A DNA stretch of 64,000 nt from Methylophaga sp. (lineage in GTDB: Bacteria; Pseudomonadota; Gammaproteobacteria; Nitrosococcales; Methylophagaceae): positions 1 to 64,000 of the forward strand of contig DRHW01000037.1 in the NCBI GenBank assembly GCA_011053005.1, given 5' to 3'. The notes beneath the pieces were generated by a model that was not told the DNA's origin, ran no database searches, and was given only the letters and a program-made list of their open reading frames with translations. Position numbers and translations under genes: made by a program. Position 1 is the first letter of the stretch; each line of letters opens with the position of its first letter. Shown here in pieces: positions 1-7,678 of the stretch.

Positions 1-95
1 AAGAATCGACCTAACGAAAGTACCCACACAAATTACTTGATACTATTTTTTTAAAGAGCGTTTGTTGCCACTACTGCCTGCAACAAAGAAGCGAG
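1..95 (-). promoter_or_regulatory. Leader of a ribosomal RNA operon (16S gene off the left edge)
   Basis: Read on the minus strand, this is the transcribed leader of an rrn operon. A boxA-like CGCTCTTTAA lies at 60-51. It is followed by the boxC-like GTGTGGGTACTTTCG, as in the gammaproteobacterial 16S leader. The mature 16S sequence is not reached; by comparison with E. coli it should begin roughly 100 bases beyond the left edge. tyrS upstream of an rRNA operon is also the Pseudomonas arrangement. Confidence 0.85.
51..86 (-). promoter_or_regulatory. rrn antitermination site (boxB hairpin plus boxA)
   Basis: TTGTTGC (86-80) and GCAACAA (68-62) form a 7-bp hairpin with an 11-base loop, immediately before boxA at 60-51. 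This boxB-boxA order is the layout that recruits the Nus factors for rRNA antitermination. The match is by pattern only. Confidence 0.75.
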
Positions 96-96
96 A

Positions 97-124
97 ATTA
101 TACAGGCTCTCACTAAACTGTCAA
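97..124 (-). promoter_or_regulatory. rrn promoter proximal to 16S (P2-like)
   Basis: Minus-strand -35 TTGACA (124-119) and -10 TATAAT (102-97) are both perfect consensus hexamers with a 16-bp spacer. Transcription should start near position 90, just before the boxB hairpin. Confidence 0.85.
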
Positions 125-181
125 ACTTTATTTCTTAACCATTTCACCGTGGTGCTGGTTGAATGCCTTAAGAAGTGGTGC

Positions 182-209
182 ATTCTACAGCCTAAAATGA
201 CTTCGTCAA
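182..209 (-). promoter_or_regulatory. rrn promoter, upstream copy (P1-like)
   Basis: A second minus-strand promoter, TTGACG (209-204), 16-bp spacer, TAGAAT (187-182), lies 85 bp upstream of the first. AT-rich sequence upstream (about 255-300) could act as an UP element. Tandem promoters are typical of rrn operons. Confidence 0.7.
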
Positions 210-533
210 CAGGAAGTTTTTCCCAACAGTCTTTGAATCTCGCTAAGCAGATGAAGTCATTGTTAATTTTAATTTTCAATTGTCATTATTTTGTAATAAA
301 TAATCACTTCAGCTCCTAGTCCAGCTGAAAACATCTCGATTTGCCAGCTATTTATTGCAATTATTTGTGATTGGAGTAATGACTCATTTAAAGTATTTAC
401 ATGGGGCTTGGGATATCGAATGCTTGAAAAGCTGACTATGCTTTCATTTTTCTTGATCGTTCTGATGAACTACGAACCAGGTCATTGTTAAACTATTATT
501 GTATAGACCCTAAGAAAATATTTAATTCTTTGG
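210..533. other. Non-coding stretch upstream of the rrn promoters
   Basis: No credible gene is visible. The sequence is AT-rich, with a run of A/T at about 255-300 that could be an UP element or Fis-binding region for the rRNA promoters. Short open frames here lack ribosome binding sites. Confidence 0.5.
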
Positions 534-580
534 TTCATGCCACCGAGATTAATTGGAGAAACTAATCTCGGTGGCATGAA
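534..580 (-). terminator. Long perfect hairpin after tyrS
   Basis: Arms 534-551 and 563-580 pair over 18 bp without mismatch around an 11-base loop, starting 11 bp after the tyrS stop. The minus strand has no good U-tract after it, while the plus-strand exit is T-rich. It is probably a transcript 3' end, but an unusual terminator. Confidence 0.55.
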
Positions 581-590
581 GAACTTTTCT

Positions 591-1790
591 TTATTGACTA
601 GTTATACGTGCGAACCTTCTTTTGCCCACTTGAAAAACAGCTTCAACGCCTCTTTCAATCAATAAGGCTTTATCTTCGACTTTTTCACCATCAATTTTAA
701 CCGCGCCTTGTTTAATCATTCGAATGGCTTCTGATGTACTTGCCGTTAAACCTGCTTCTTTAATCACATTGGCTATTGGCATACCTTCAACACCGACATC
801 AATTGTAATGTCCTCAATATCTTCAGGTAACTCACCTTTTTTAAATTGGTTTTCAAAACCATCACGAGCTTGCTGCCCTTCTTCTATACTATGGAAGCGT
901 GAAACGATTTCTTGTGCAAAGTCCTTTTTGATATCGATTGGGTTTTTACCAGCATCAACATCATTACGCCATTGCTGAATATCTTCGATACTTCTGAAAC
1001 TTAAAAGATCTATATAACGCCACATTAAGTCATCGGATATCGACATTAGTTTGCCAAAAATATCTTTCGGACTATCACTAATACCAATATAGTTGCCTAA
1101 AGACTTAGACATCTTTTGAACGCCATCAAGTCCTTCTAAAATCGGCATCGTTAAAATAGACTGTTGTGGTTTGCCATAAGCCTTTTGTAATTCACGGCCC
1201 ATTAATAGGTTGAACTTTTGATCTGTTCCGCCTAATTCAACATCGGCATTTAATTCAACTGAGTCGTAACCTTGTATTAATGGATACAAAAATTCATGGA
1301 TAGCGATAGGTTGACCACCTTTATAACGCTTATCAAAATCATCTCGTTCTAACATTCTGGCAACTGTGTGATTTGATGCTAAACGAATCATGTCAGCTGA
1401 CGACAACGCATTCATCCAATGAGAATTAAAAACAACCGTGGTTTTTTCTGGGTCTAAAATCTTAAAGACTTGTTCTTGATATGACTTTGCATTTTCTTTA
1501 ACTTGTTCGGGAGTTAGAGGTTTACGAGTCACATTTTTACCCGTCGGGTCACCAATCATGCCAGTGAAGTCTCCAATTAAAAATAATATTTCATGACCGA
1601 GATCCTGAAATTGTTTTAATTTATTGAGTAAAACAGTATGACCTAAATGAAGATCAGGTGCTGTAGGATCAAAACCCGCTTTAATGCGAAGTGGACGACC
1701 GGTCTCAAGCTTTTCAACTAATTCGCTTTCAACCAAAATCTCTTGTGCGCCTCGACGTATTATCGCTAAGGATTCTTTTACAGAAACCAT
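591..1790 (-). CDS. tyrS: Tyrosyl-tRNA synthetase
   Basis: Charges tRNA-Tyr with tyrosine in the cytoplasm. The class I signatures are present: HLGH at residues 48-51 and KMSKS at 226-230. They are followed by a C-terminal S4-like RNA-binding segment ending in a basic tail. The frame stays open 22 codons further upstream, but ATG at 1790 is preceded by GGAGAT at proper spacing and gives the family N-terminus, so it is chosen. Length is about 399 residues, normal for the TyrZ-like bacterial form. It lies directly upstream of the rRNA operon leader and shares its direction. Confidence 0.96.
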   Translation of the reverse strand: MVSVKESLAIIRRGAQEILVESELVEKLETGRPLRIKAGFDPTAPDLHLGHTVLLNKLKQFQDLGHEILFLIGDFTGMIGDPTGKNVTRKPLTPEQVKENAKSYQEQVFKILDPEKTTVVFNSHWMNALSSADMIRLASNHTVARMLERDDFDKRYKGGQPIAIHEFLYPLIQGYDSVELNADVELGGTDQKFNLLMGRELQKAYGKPQQSILTMPILEGLDGVQKMSKSLGNYIGISDSPKDIFGKLMSISDDLMWRYIDLLSFRSIEDIQQWRNDVDAGKNPIDIKKDFAQEIVSRFHSIEEGQQARDGFENQFKKGELPEDIEDITIDVGVEGMPIANVIKEAGLTASTSEAIRMIKQGAVKIDGEKVEDKALLIERGVEAVFQVGKRRFARITSQ

Positions 1791-1990
1791 ATTATCTCCA
1801 TTTAAATTTAATTTTGTCGGCATAATATCATAAAGGCCTATCATTAAGATGGTCATCTCCTACTAATCAGTAGTCAAGATTACAATTCATAACTATAATA
1901 GATAGGCTTAATATCTGAATCCAAAAGTATTGGCGATTATCATCAACAAGTGCTATTGTTTTTTTCGATTCATTTCGGAGAGAAATTATT

Positions 1991-2098
1991 ATGTTGGCAA
2001 AATTAGAAAAAAATATCATCGAAAACTTTGGCGGAATTATTTTTGCATTTTCAGCTTTTTGGTTTGCACTAATAGCATACGGCTTGTTAAGCCAATAA
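1991..2098 (+). CDS. Small single-span membrane protein (paralogue 1)
   Basis: A 35-residue frame, ATG to TAA, with a GGAGAG ribosome binding site 8 bases upstream. It has a charged start (MLAKLEKNIIENF), then a hydrophobic span from about residue 14 to 33. It aligns along its whole length with the second small gene at 2259. Shared positions are KLE, I, ENF, IIF, and YGL near the end. A strong palindromic terminator follows 13 bases after the stop. The paralogy and ribosome binding sites make it a real gene in my view. I do not recognise the family and assign no function; a small subunit or regulator of a membrane complex is one possibility. Confidence 0.65.
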   Translation: MLAKLEKNIIENFGGIIFAFSAFWFALIAYGLLSQ

Positions 2099-2110
2099 TT
2101 CGTTTCAATA

Positions 2111-2155
2111 TCGCCCATAAAAAAACCAGTCATTGACTGGTTTTTTTATGGGCGA
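2111..2155. terminator. Bidirectional terminator
   Basis: A perfect 22-bp inverted repeat centred on 2133. The core stem CCAGTCA/TGACTGG is flanked by A7 on one side and T7 on the other, so it can act as a rho-independent terminator in both directions. It separates the two small membrane-protein genes and ends the transcript of the first. Confidence 0.85.
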
Positions 2156-2181
2156 AAGCTTTATATTGATCTGCGCATACA

Positions 2182-2223
2182 TTGATCCATGTCAATGCTT
2201 CCTCGTATAAAATAAATCATAAT
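2182..2223 (+). promoter_or_regulatory. FNR/ANR-like site and promoter of second small gene
   Basis: TTGATCCATGTCAA at 2182-2195 matches the FNR/ANR consensus TTGAT-N4-ATCAA at 9 of 10 positions. A -10 element CATAAT lies at 2218-2223. With a start at 2230 the box is centred at -41.5, the classic class II activator position. An alternative sigma-70 reading, TTGATC-N18-TATAAA (2182-2211), would place the box over the -35, where it could repress. Confidence 0.5.
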
Positions 2224-2258
2224 TTATCCACACTATTTTTTATATTTCGAGGTGAGCC

Positions 2259-2369
2259 ATGGATAAATTGGAACATTTTATTGTTGAAAACTTTACGTTA
2301 ATTATTTTTGTAATTGCTTTATCGTGGATTTTTTTAGTCAGTTATGGATTGATTATGTCTTTATCTTAA
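2259..2369 (+). CDS. Small single-span membrane protein (paralogue 2)
   Basis: A 36-residue frame with ribosome binding site GAGGTGA 3 bases before the ATG. The N-terminus MDKLEHFIVENF is followed by a hydrophobic span from about residue 13 to 34. It is clearly related to the protein at 1991: the KLE, ENF, IIF and YGL positions are shared and the length is nearly equal. The upstream region carries an FNR/ANR-like box, suggesting oxygen-responsive expression. It ends 10 bases before the convergent alkC stop. The family is unknown to me. Size and topology resemble small oxidase or transporter subunits, but no sequence motif supports a specific one. Confidence 0.65.
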   Translation: MDKLEHFIVENFTLIIFVIALSWIFLVSYGLIMSLS

Positions 2370-2379
2370 ATAATTGAAC

Positions 2380-3501
2380 TCACACTATTAATTCAAATTT
2401 GGTAGTCGCATAACTCACACCGTTGATTAATAATTCAACAAAGTGTGTACCAGCATGATATTGCCGTGTTGTGATAAGTCTGAATGGATGACGTTTTTTT
2501 AGCACCAAGCTGGTTTGGCCATGTAATGTAATATTTTTCCATTTGAATACCTTACTACTGGTTGAACCATTCGCTTTGACGTGATGAATTCTATAATCAA
2601 TAACCAGCTTTTGGGTTTCAATCGAGTCTGATTGCAATAAAGTGTCAATGTCAAGATTGTCACCGAGTAGTATTGTCGTTTTTGCCAGTTGAAAATTCAA
2701 CAGCACTACTTTAGGACATTCGCTATAACCCAATAAAACGAAGACTTCAGGGTATCCCTGTTTCACTAGACTTCGTAAGGCATGACGAATAAGCCACTTC
2801 CGTTCAGTGGAAGCATCAACTAACCAAGACTGGCATAACTTAATCACCAGTTGAGGATGATCTTTGGCAATATCATTGAGATTATTCGCCACTGATCGAC
2901 GTACATATAAACTTGGATCATCCTTCAAGTTTTCCAATATTGGGAATAGTGGTGCTGGATCTTCACAAAACTGAGTGAGTCTTTTCCCCCAAGGCAATCT
3001 TGGTCGACTACCTTCAGATGCTAATCGCCTTACATGCACATCGTCATCACGCGTCCATTTCATAAGAAATGCATATGTAAGATCAGCATGCTGTGCGATA
3101 AAAGGTCGAATGGCAAATTCTGCTGAGAATAATGAGGTTAGGTTTTTTAATACATTTAATGCTATTTCAGGATGATTTAAGCCAAACACCGCAACATAGT
3201 CAATTAATGGCCAAGCAGTGAAACCTCCCCAACTCTCGCGTGATGTTGTTCCATCAGGCCAATGCTGTTTTACAGCTAATAAAACATCTGCAGCATCAGC
3301 AAAGTCAGCCGGCAAATAATCAGCTAAAACGACAATTAAATGTTCAACTCTTTGTTTGAGTTCTAGTTTCTCTAGCCCAACCAATGCCTGATTAATAAAT
3401 TGCTGTGCAGGAAAATCAGTCAGGCAGAGAGTTAATACCTGACTAATTCTATTGACCGCTTGTTCACCAAGCTGATCTTTCATGAGTTTTTGCTCACTCA
3501 T
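2380..3501 (-). CDS. alkC: DNA alkylation repair protein, AlkC type with Ig-like tail
   Basis: Resembles AlkC (COG4335), a HEAT-like-repeat DNA glycosylase that removes N3-methyladenine and related lesions without flipping the base. Helical repeats fill about residues 1-285, with the family-typical VRRLASEGSRPRLPW near residue 155. The last ~80 residues look like a beta-rich, Ig-like domain, known in one AlkC subfamily. It lies 13 bp after rlmD on the same strand, so the two are probably co-transcribed. Assignment to AlkC rather than AlkD rests on this central motif and the tail. Confidence 0.78.
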   Translation of the reverse strand: MSEQKLMKDQLGEQAVNRISQVLTLCLTDFPAQQFINQALVGLEKLELKQRVEHLIVVLADYLPADFADAADVLLAVKQHWPDGTTSRESWGGFTAWPLIDYVAVFGLNHPEIALNVLKNLTSLFSAEFAIRPFIAQHADLTYAFLMKWTRDDDVHVRRLASEGSRPRLPWGKRLTQFCEDPAPLFPILENLKDDPSLYVRRSVANNLNDIAKDHPQLVIKLCQSWLVDASTERKWLIRHALRSLVKQGYPEVFVLLGYSECPKVVLLNFQLAKTTILLGDNLDIDTLLQSDSIETQKLVIDYRIHHVKANGSTSSKVFKWKNITLHGQTSLVLKKRHPFRLITTRQYHAGTHFVELLINGVSYATTKFELIV

Positions 3502-3514
3502 GGTTTATATCACT

Positions 3515-4849
3515 CTATTTTTTAACAAATAAGGCGATAGATTCAACATGTGTTGTGTGAGGAAACATATCCATCACGCCCGTTGAGACTAAAGTATAAC
3601 CATGATTATTAACCAATTCGCCAGCATCACGAGCCAAAGTAGCAGGATTACACGAAACATAAACTAAACGTTCAGCACCTAATGCGGCCAATTGATGCAA
3701 CACTTCAAATGCGCCACTACGCGGTGGATCAAGCAAGATTTTATTAAATCCCGCTTTTGCCCAAGGATAATCTTTTAACTCTGTTTTAGTCAGATCCGCA
3801 AGTTCAAATGTTGCATTGGCAAGCCCATTTTTAGCTGCATTATCTCGCGCATGTTTGACTAAGGCTGCATCACCTTCAACACCAACGACTTCAGTTACTC
3901 GTTTAGCAAGTGGTAAAGTAAAATTCCCTAAGCCACAAAATAAATCAAGAATACGATCTTCGGCAGAAATATCTAATAATTCCATCGTTCGCTGAATCAT
4001 TTTTTTATTGATTCCAGCATTAACTTGAGTAAAGTCGCCTGGTTCAAATTCAAGGTTTAAACCTTCTTCTGGCGCATAACTTAATTGTGGGTTTTCAGGC
4101 CACAAAGGTGTGACGGTATCTGGCCCACCAGATTGTAGATAAATCCATAAATCATTCGCTTGACCATAAGCAATCAAAGCCTGCTGATCTTGATCCGATA
4201 AAGGATCGAGGTTCCTAAAAACTAACGCGGTGTGGTCATCATCCATCGCCACTTCAATTTGGGCGATACGATTATGACTTTCTAACTTGGCGATCATTTC
4301 ACCTAACTCAGCTAAGCGATCGCCCACTCGAGGATCTAACACTTCACAACGATCTAATAGAGCAAGGTAAGGTGTGCCTTTTTCTCTAAAACCTACTAAT
4401 ACTCGGCCTTTTTTCGGCACATCTTTTACACCTAAACGTGCCTTACGACGATAGCCCCACAATGGTCCCCTTAATGGTTCTAGCCATTGTTGTGGCACCA
4501 CATTTCCAAAATGGTTTAAATGTTCTTCCAAGGTTTTTTGTTTTAAGGCTAATTGTGCTTCTGGCGACATATGCATCAAACTACAACCACCGCATACACC
4601 AAAGTGCTGACATTTGGCATCAACCCGATCATTAGCGGCTTGCAATACTTCAATCGTGCGTCCTTCATCATATTTACTGTGCATTTTGCTATAGACGAAT
4701 TTGACTTGTTCACCCGCTAAAGCGCCATCAATAAATACCGTTTTTCCGTCAATTCTTGCTACGCCACGACCATCGTGGGATAAAGATTCAATATGAGTTT
4801 CAACAGGATCTTGTGGGATGCGTTGTCTGCGGTTAGTACGTCTTGCCAT
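3515..4849 (-). CDS. rlmD: 23S rRNA (uracil-1939-C5)-methyltransferase RlmD
   Basis: Methylates U1939 of 23S rRNA using S-adenosylmethionine. A TRAM domain occupies about residues 10-70. Iron-sulfur cysteines are at 80, 86, 89 and 168, matching the E. coli RlmD spacing. A Rossmann methyltransferase domain follows, with FCGLGNFTLPLA, DPPRSG and the nucleophile loop VSCNP. At 444 residues it is full length. A terminator precedes it on the minus strand, so it begins its own transcript, with alkC following. Confidence 0.95.
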   Translation of the reverse strand: MARRTNRRQRIPQDPVETHIESLSHDGRGVARIDGKTVFIDGALAGEQVKFVYSKMHSKYDEGRTIEVLQAANDRVDAKCQHFGVCGGCSLMHMSPEAQLALKQKTLEEHLNHFGNVVPQQWLEPLRGPLWGYRRKARLGVKDVPKKGRVLVGFREKGTPYLALLDRCEVLDPRVGDRLAELGEMIAKLESHNRIAQIEVAMDDDHTALVFRNLDPLSDQDQQALIAYGQANDLWIYLQSGGPDTVTPLWPENPQLSYAPEEGLNLEFEPGDFTQVNAGINKKMIQRTMELLDISAEDRILDLFCGLGNFTLPLAKRVTEVVGVEGDAALVKHARDNAAKNGLANATFELADLTKTELKDYPWAKAGFNKILLDPPRSGAFEVLHQLAALGAERLVYVSCNPATLARDAGELVNNHGYTLVSTGVMDMFPHTTHVESIALFVKK

Positions 4850-4915
4850 GTTTAATCTCTATTCTCTAATCTAAGAAATTTTTACAACTACTGTAAAAAT
4901 TTCATTCTGAAATAA

Positions 4916-4949
4916 AAAATCCAGCGATGTCATGACATCGCTGGATTTT
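4916..4949 (-). terminator. Terminator of the lepA-ydbL operon
   Basis: A perfect 17+17 inverted repeat (core CCAGCGATGTC/GACATCGCTGG) followed on the minus strand by a U-rich run. It lies 20 bp after the ydbL stop and upstream of rlmD. Confidence 0.85.
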
Positions 4950-4968
4950 AGTCACTTAAATTTATGGG

Positions 4969-5583
4969 TTATTTTTGCTGCCATTGACCATTTTTTTGAT
5001 ACCACCAACCGGAAGCCGCATTACTAATCCAACGCTCTGCGAAAGTAGCTTGGATGTCTGCCTGCCATTCTGGATGATTATTAGCGCGGGCAATTTCTGC
5101 GTACAAAGCAGCACGGTCTTTATTTTCATCAGCAACTAAACCATTAACGGTGTTGCGATCTTTTAGCGACACCGCTTTAGCATCACGTATTGTAATCAAA
5201 CCATTTTCTGTCAAACCAACCGCACCATTTCCATAATAAGCTTTCAAACTTTCGTGGCGTGTTTTCATTCTATTTTGAATGCTGGTCACGGCAGCCGAAT
5301 TAATATTTAAATTAGCGTCCGCTGCGGCTGGTGAAATCAACCAATTAAGCACACTCATAGCAACAGGTATATTTGTTGAATTTGCAGGTAAAGCACTAAG
5401 AGGTTTGGACTGTTCAGATGGAGCAGGAACCGCGCTTGGTTTGGCCTCTTCACCCCAGACATCACCAATGATTTTATCCGCGGCTTTTTCTGCCGCTGCT
5501 TCTGGGAAATAAATATTAATCGTCACGCATGACACTAGCATCAGTCCTGTCACACTGCTTGTTAACCACTTAAATAACGCCAT
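4969..5583 (-). CDS. YdbL-like DUF1318 lipoprotein
   Basis: A 204-residue protein with a lipoprotein signal peptide (lipobox LVSC, Cys19). The mature start is VTINIYFPEAAAEKAADKI, then a low-complexity linker (about 45-80), then a DUF1318/YdbL region (about 90-180) and a Trp/Gln-rich tail. In E. coli, YdbL is encoded with YdbH and the outer-membrane lipoprotein YnbE, which form an intermembrane bridge for phospholipids. Here no separate ynbE exists between ydbH and this gene, and the acylated N-terminus could supply that part. It starts 25 bp after ydbH, with ribosome binding site AAAGGA. Confidence 0.8.
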   Translation of the reverse strand: MALFKWLTSSVTGLMLVSCVTINIYFPEAAAEKAADKIIGDVWGEEAKPSAVPAPSEQSKPLSALPANSTNIPVAMSVLNWLISPAAADANLNINSAAVTSIQNRMKTRHESLKAYYGNGAVGLTENGLITIRDAKAVSLKDRNTVNGLVADENKDRAALYAEIARANNHPEWQADIQATFAERWISNAASGWWYQKNGQWQQK

Positions 5584-5608
5584 TTTATTTTCCTTTGCTT
5601 AAATTACT

Positions 5609-7678
5609 TTACTGGATTACAGGGCCAGAGCTTTGGCTCACCGCTTTTAAACGTTCAATCAAATCAGGCCAATCTACTTGGCGAGTATAGCCCACTACGT
5701 TGATACGTGGAGGTAATCCGCCACCTTTTACTATGTAATAACCTTGTTTAGCTTCGTCTATACCCGACATCACACAGACTTCATTGAGAAGTTTGCAGTT
5801 TAGACCTAATTTTTGATACGAAAAGTCCTCAAAAAAGCGTAAAAAACTGCGTGATAAAATGCCGCCTACGCCACCGCCAATTTGCGATAAATTATCAATC
5901 GCTCTTTGACTAATACGCCGCCGATTTTTATCATTTTCCGGTGTCGCAAAATGTGCATCAAATTGTACCGGTTGCCAGTTCGACAATCGAAGTCCAGTCA
6001 AACGTCCATCTAACTTTCCGGTTATTTTACCAAAGTCGAATGTTTGTGTGAGTATTTCTAAGTCCAAGCCGGTTAAATCAACATTGGCATAAAGCTGTGG
6101 CAAGGTGCCAAACGGTTTATCTAAACGCAAATCGCGAATAACCGTTGTGCCATCAAATAGCTTAACCATCAGTGCGCCATCAACTTGCACTTGCTCATTG
6201 GCATAACTGACTTTGGGAATAACCCCCGATAACTTGCCATGTAATGACGGCCAATCTAATGCCGCACTGAGTGACTCCATTGAGATTGGCGTGACCAAAC
6301 CATCAAATGTCCATTCAATTTTGTCATCAAGCGCGTTATTTAAAGTGAAGTCGTTGACTAATAAAGCACCATCTAAAATAGGTAATGACCAAGGTTCTAA
6401 AAGTGATAATGAAGAAGAATGAGCGGCAATGTGTAAGGTTGATTCACCAAATGGCACGGCATAAATTGAACCGCCTTGCCACGATAATTTAGATTCCGTG
6501 ACGGTTTCATTATTAGACCATGCAAGATCGCCATCTAAACCATAAAGTGCAAAGCGACTATTTTGATCATCGACATAAACCTTATTCAAATTGACTGATA
6601 ATTGATAATTGCCTGCTTGTTGTTTAAATTCCAGTCCAAGCTGCCCAGCTAGTTCGAGTTTATCTGCTGCCGAGCCTAATGCAAAAGGCTGCAACCACAC
6701 GGGATATAACGTGGCTAAATTAGCTTGTTGAATCGTCACATCCAATGCATCAATCTTTTGCAAGGTACCCGAATAACTGCCATGTGCTTGCATAATATTC
6801 TGATGATTGAGGTACGCATCTTTAATCACTAAATATTGTTGTTCGTTTTGCCATTCTCCCGTCGCCTGCAATGACAAAGCAGCATCATCAAAATCGACAA
6901 AGACTGGCTGAGCATAGGCTTGCCCTGATTTTAAATTAATATCAGTTTGCCATTGCCATGTTTTATTTTTCAAGGCTAAGTCTAGCAACATGTTCATCAC
7001 TAAATTTTCAGTGACATATTTGCCCTCTTTGTCGCTTAAATTTAGTGCTGATGTTGTTAAATCCAATTTCAATTGTTCAAGTTGCTGCTGATGACCCGTT
7101 AAATTTGCTTGTACAGCAATATCAGAATCATAAGTCCAATTTGATAACTGCGATTTTTGACTGTCATCTAAATAAGGCGAAATATTGTGAACTAATTTGC
7201 TTAAAGCCGCTTTGGGCGTTTGAATTGAAGCTTGCCAGTGTTTGTCGTCATAATCTAGCTGTGCGACAAATGTTGCACCGGCAAATTTTAAGTTAGATAC
7301 CGATACTTGATAATGTGTTTGTTCAGGCATCGCTTTAATTGAAAAGGCAATATTTTGTGTGCCGTATTCTTTATGAATAAACCCGAGTTTTCCAGCAGCA
7401 CAATTTGTTTGGCCTGACAGCAATACTAATTCGGTGCACTTTAATGTAACTTTATTTAGGATCCCGATCGGCGGAGCTAACTCAATTGAATCGGCACTCG
7501 CATTCACTTTCAAACCTTGCTGAGTCAATTGTAAATTAACGGCTAAATTTTGAGCATTAACATTATCAAAAGCCCAATTGGCTATGGATAATTTAAGCTC
7601 GTCAGTTGCAAAAGCCATGCTCTGCCAAAGGACTAACATCGCCGCCCAGAAAACCAGCCATGTTGATGTCGTTTTCAT
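5609..7678 (-). CDS. ydbH: YdbH-family AsmA-like intermembrane lipid transport protein
   Basis: A 689-residue protein with an N-terminal signal/anchor (about 1-24) and a long beta-rich body, ending in a conserved C-terminal segment (about 540-689) typical of YdbH. YdbH belongs with TamB and YhdP, the AsmA-like proteins that span the periplasm and carry phospholipid to the outer membrane. Its ATG overlaps the cysM stop by one base (TAATG), indicating translational coupling at the end of the lepA operon. It is shorter than E. coli YdbH (about 880 residues). Confidence 0.8.
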   Translation of the reverse strand: MKTTSTWLVFWAAMLVLWQSMAFATDELKLSIANWAFDNVNAQNLAVNLQLTQQGLKVNASADSIELAPPIGILNKVTLKCTELVLLSGQTNCAAGKLGFIHKEYGTQNIAFSIKAMPEQTHYQVSVSNLKFAGATFVAQLDYDDKHWQASIQTPKAALSKLVHNISPYLDDSQKSQLSNWTYDSDIAVQANLTGHQQQLEQLKLDLTTSALNLSDKEGKYVTENLVMNMLLDLALKNKTWQWQTDINLKSGQAYAQPVFVDFDDAALSLQATGEWQNEQQYLVIKDAYLNHQNIMQAHGSYSGTLQKIDALDVTIQQANLATLYPVWLQPFALGSAADKLELAGQLGLEFKQQAGNYQLSVNLNKVYVDDQNSRFALYGLDGDLAWSNNETVTESKLSWQGGSIYAVPFGESTLHIAAHSSSLSLLEPWSLPILDGALLVNDFTLNNALDDKIEWTFDGLVTPISMESLSAALDWPSLHGKLSGVIPKVSYANEQVQVDGALMVKLFDGTTVIRDLRLDKPFGTLPQLYANVDLTGLDLEILTQTFDFGKITGKLDGRLTGLRLSNWQPVQFDAHFATPENDKNRRRISQRAIDNLSQIGGGVGGILSRSFLRFFEDFSYQKLGLNCKLLNEVCVMSGIDEAKQGYYIVKGGGLPPRINVVGYTRQVDWPDLIERLKAVSQSSGPVIQ

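Noticed and set aside
62-319. Open frame of 85 codons on the plus strand
   Set aside because: It lies across the rrn promoters and boxB hairpin, has no ribosome binding site, and runs opposite to clear regulatory signals.
1867-2133. Minus-strand 88-codon frame
   Set aside because: It is antisense to the first small membrane protein and overlaps the bidirectional terminator.
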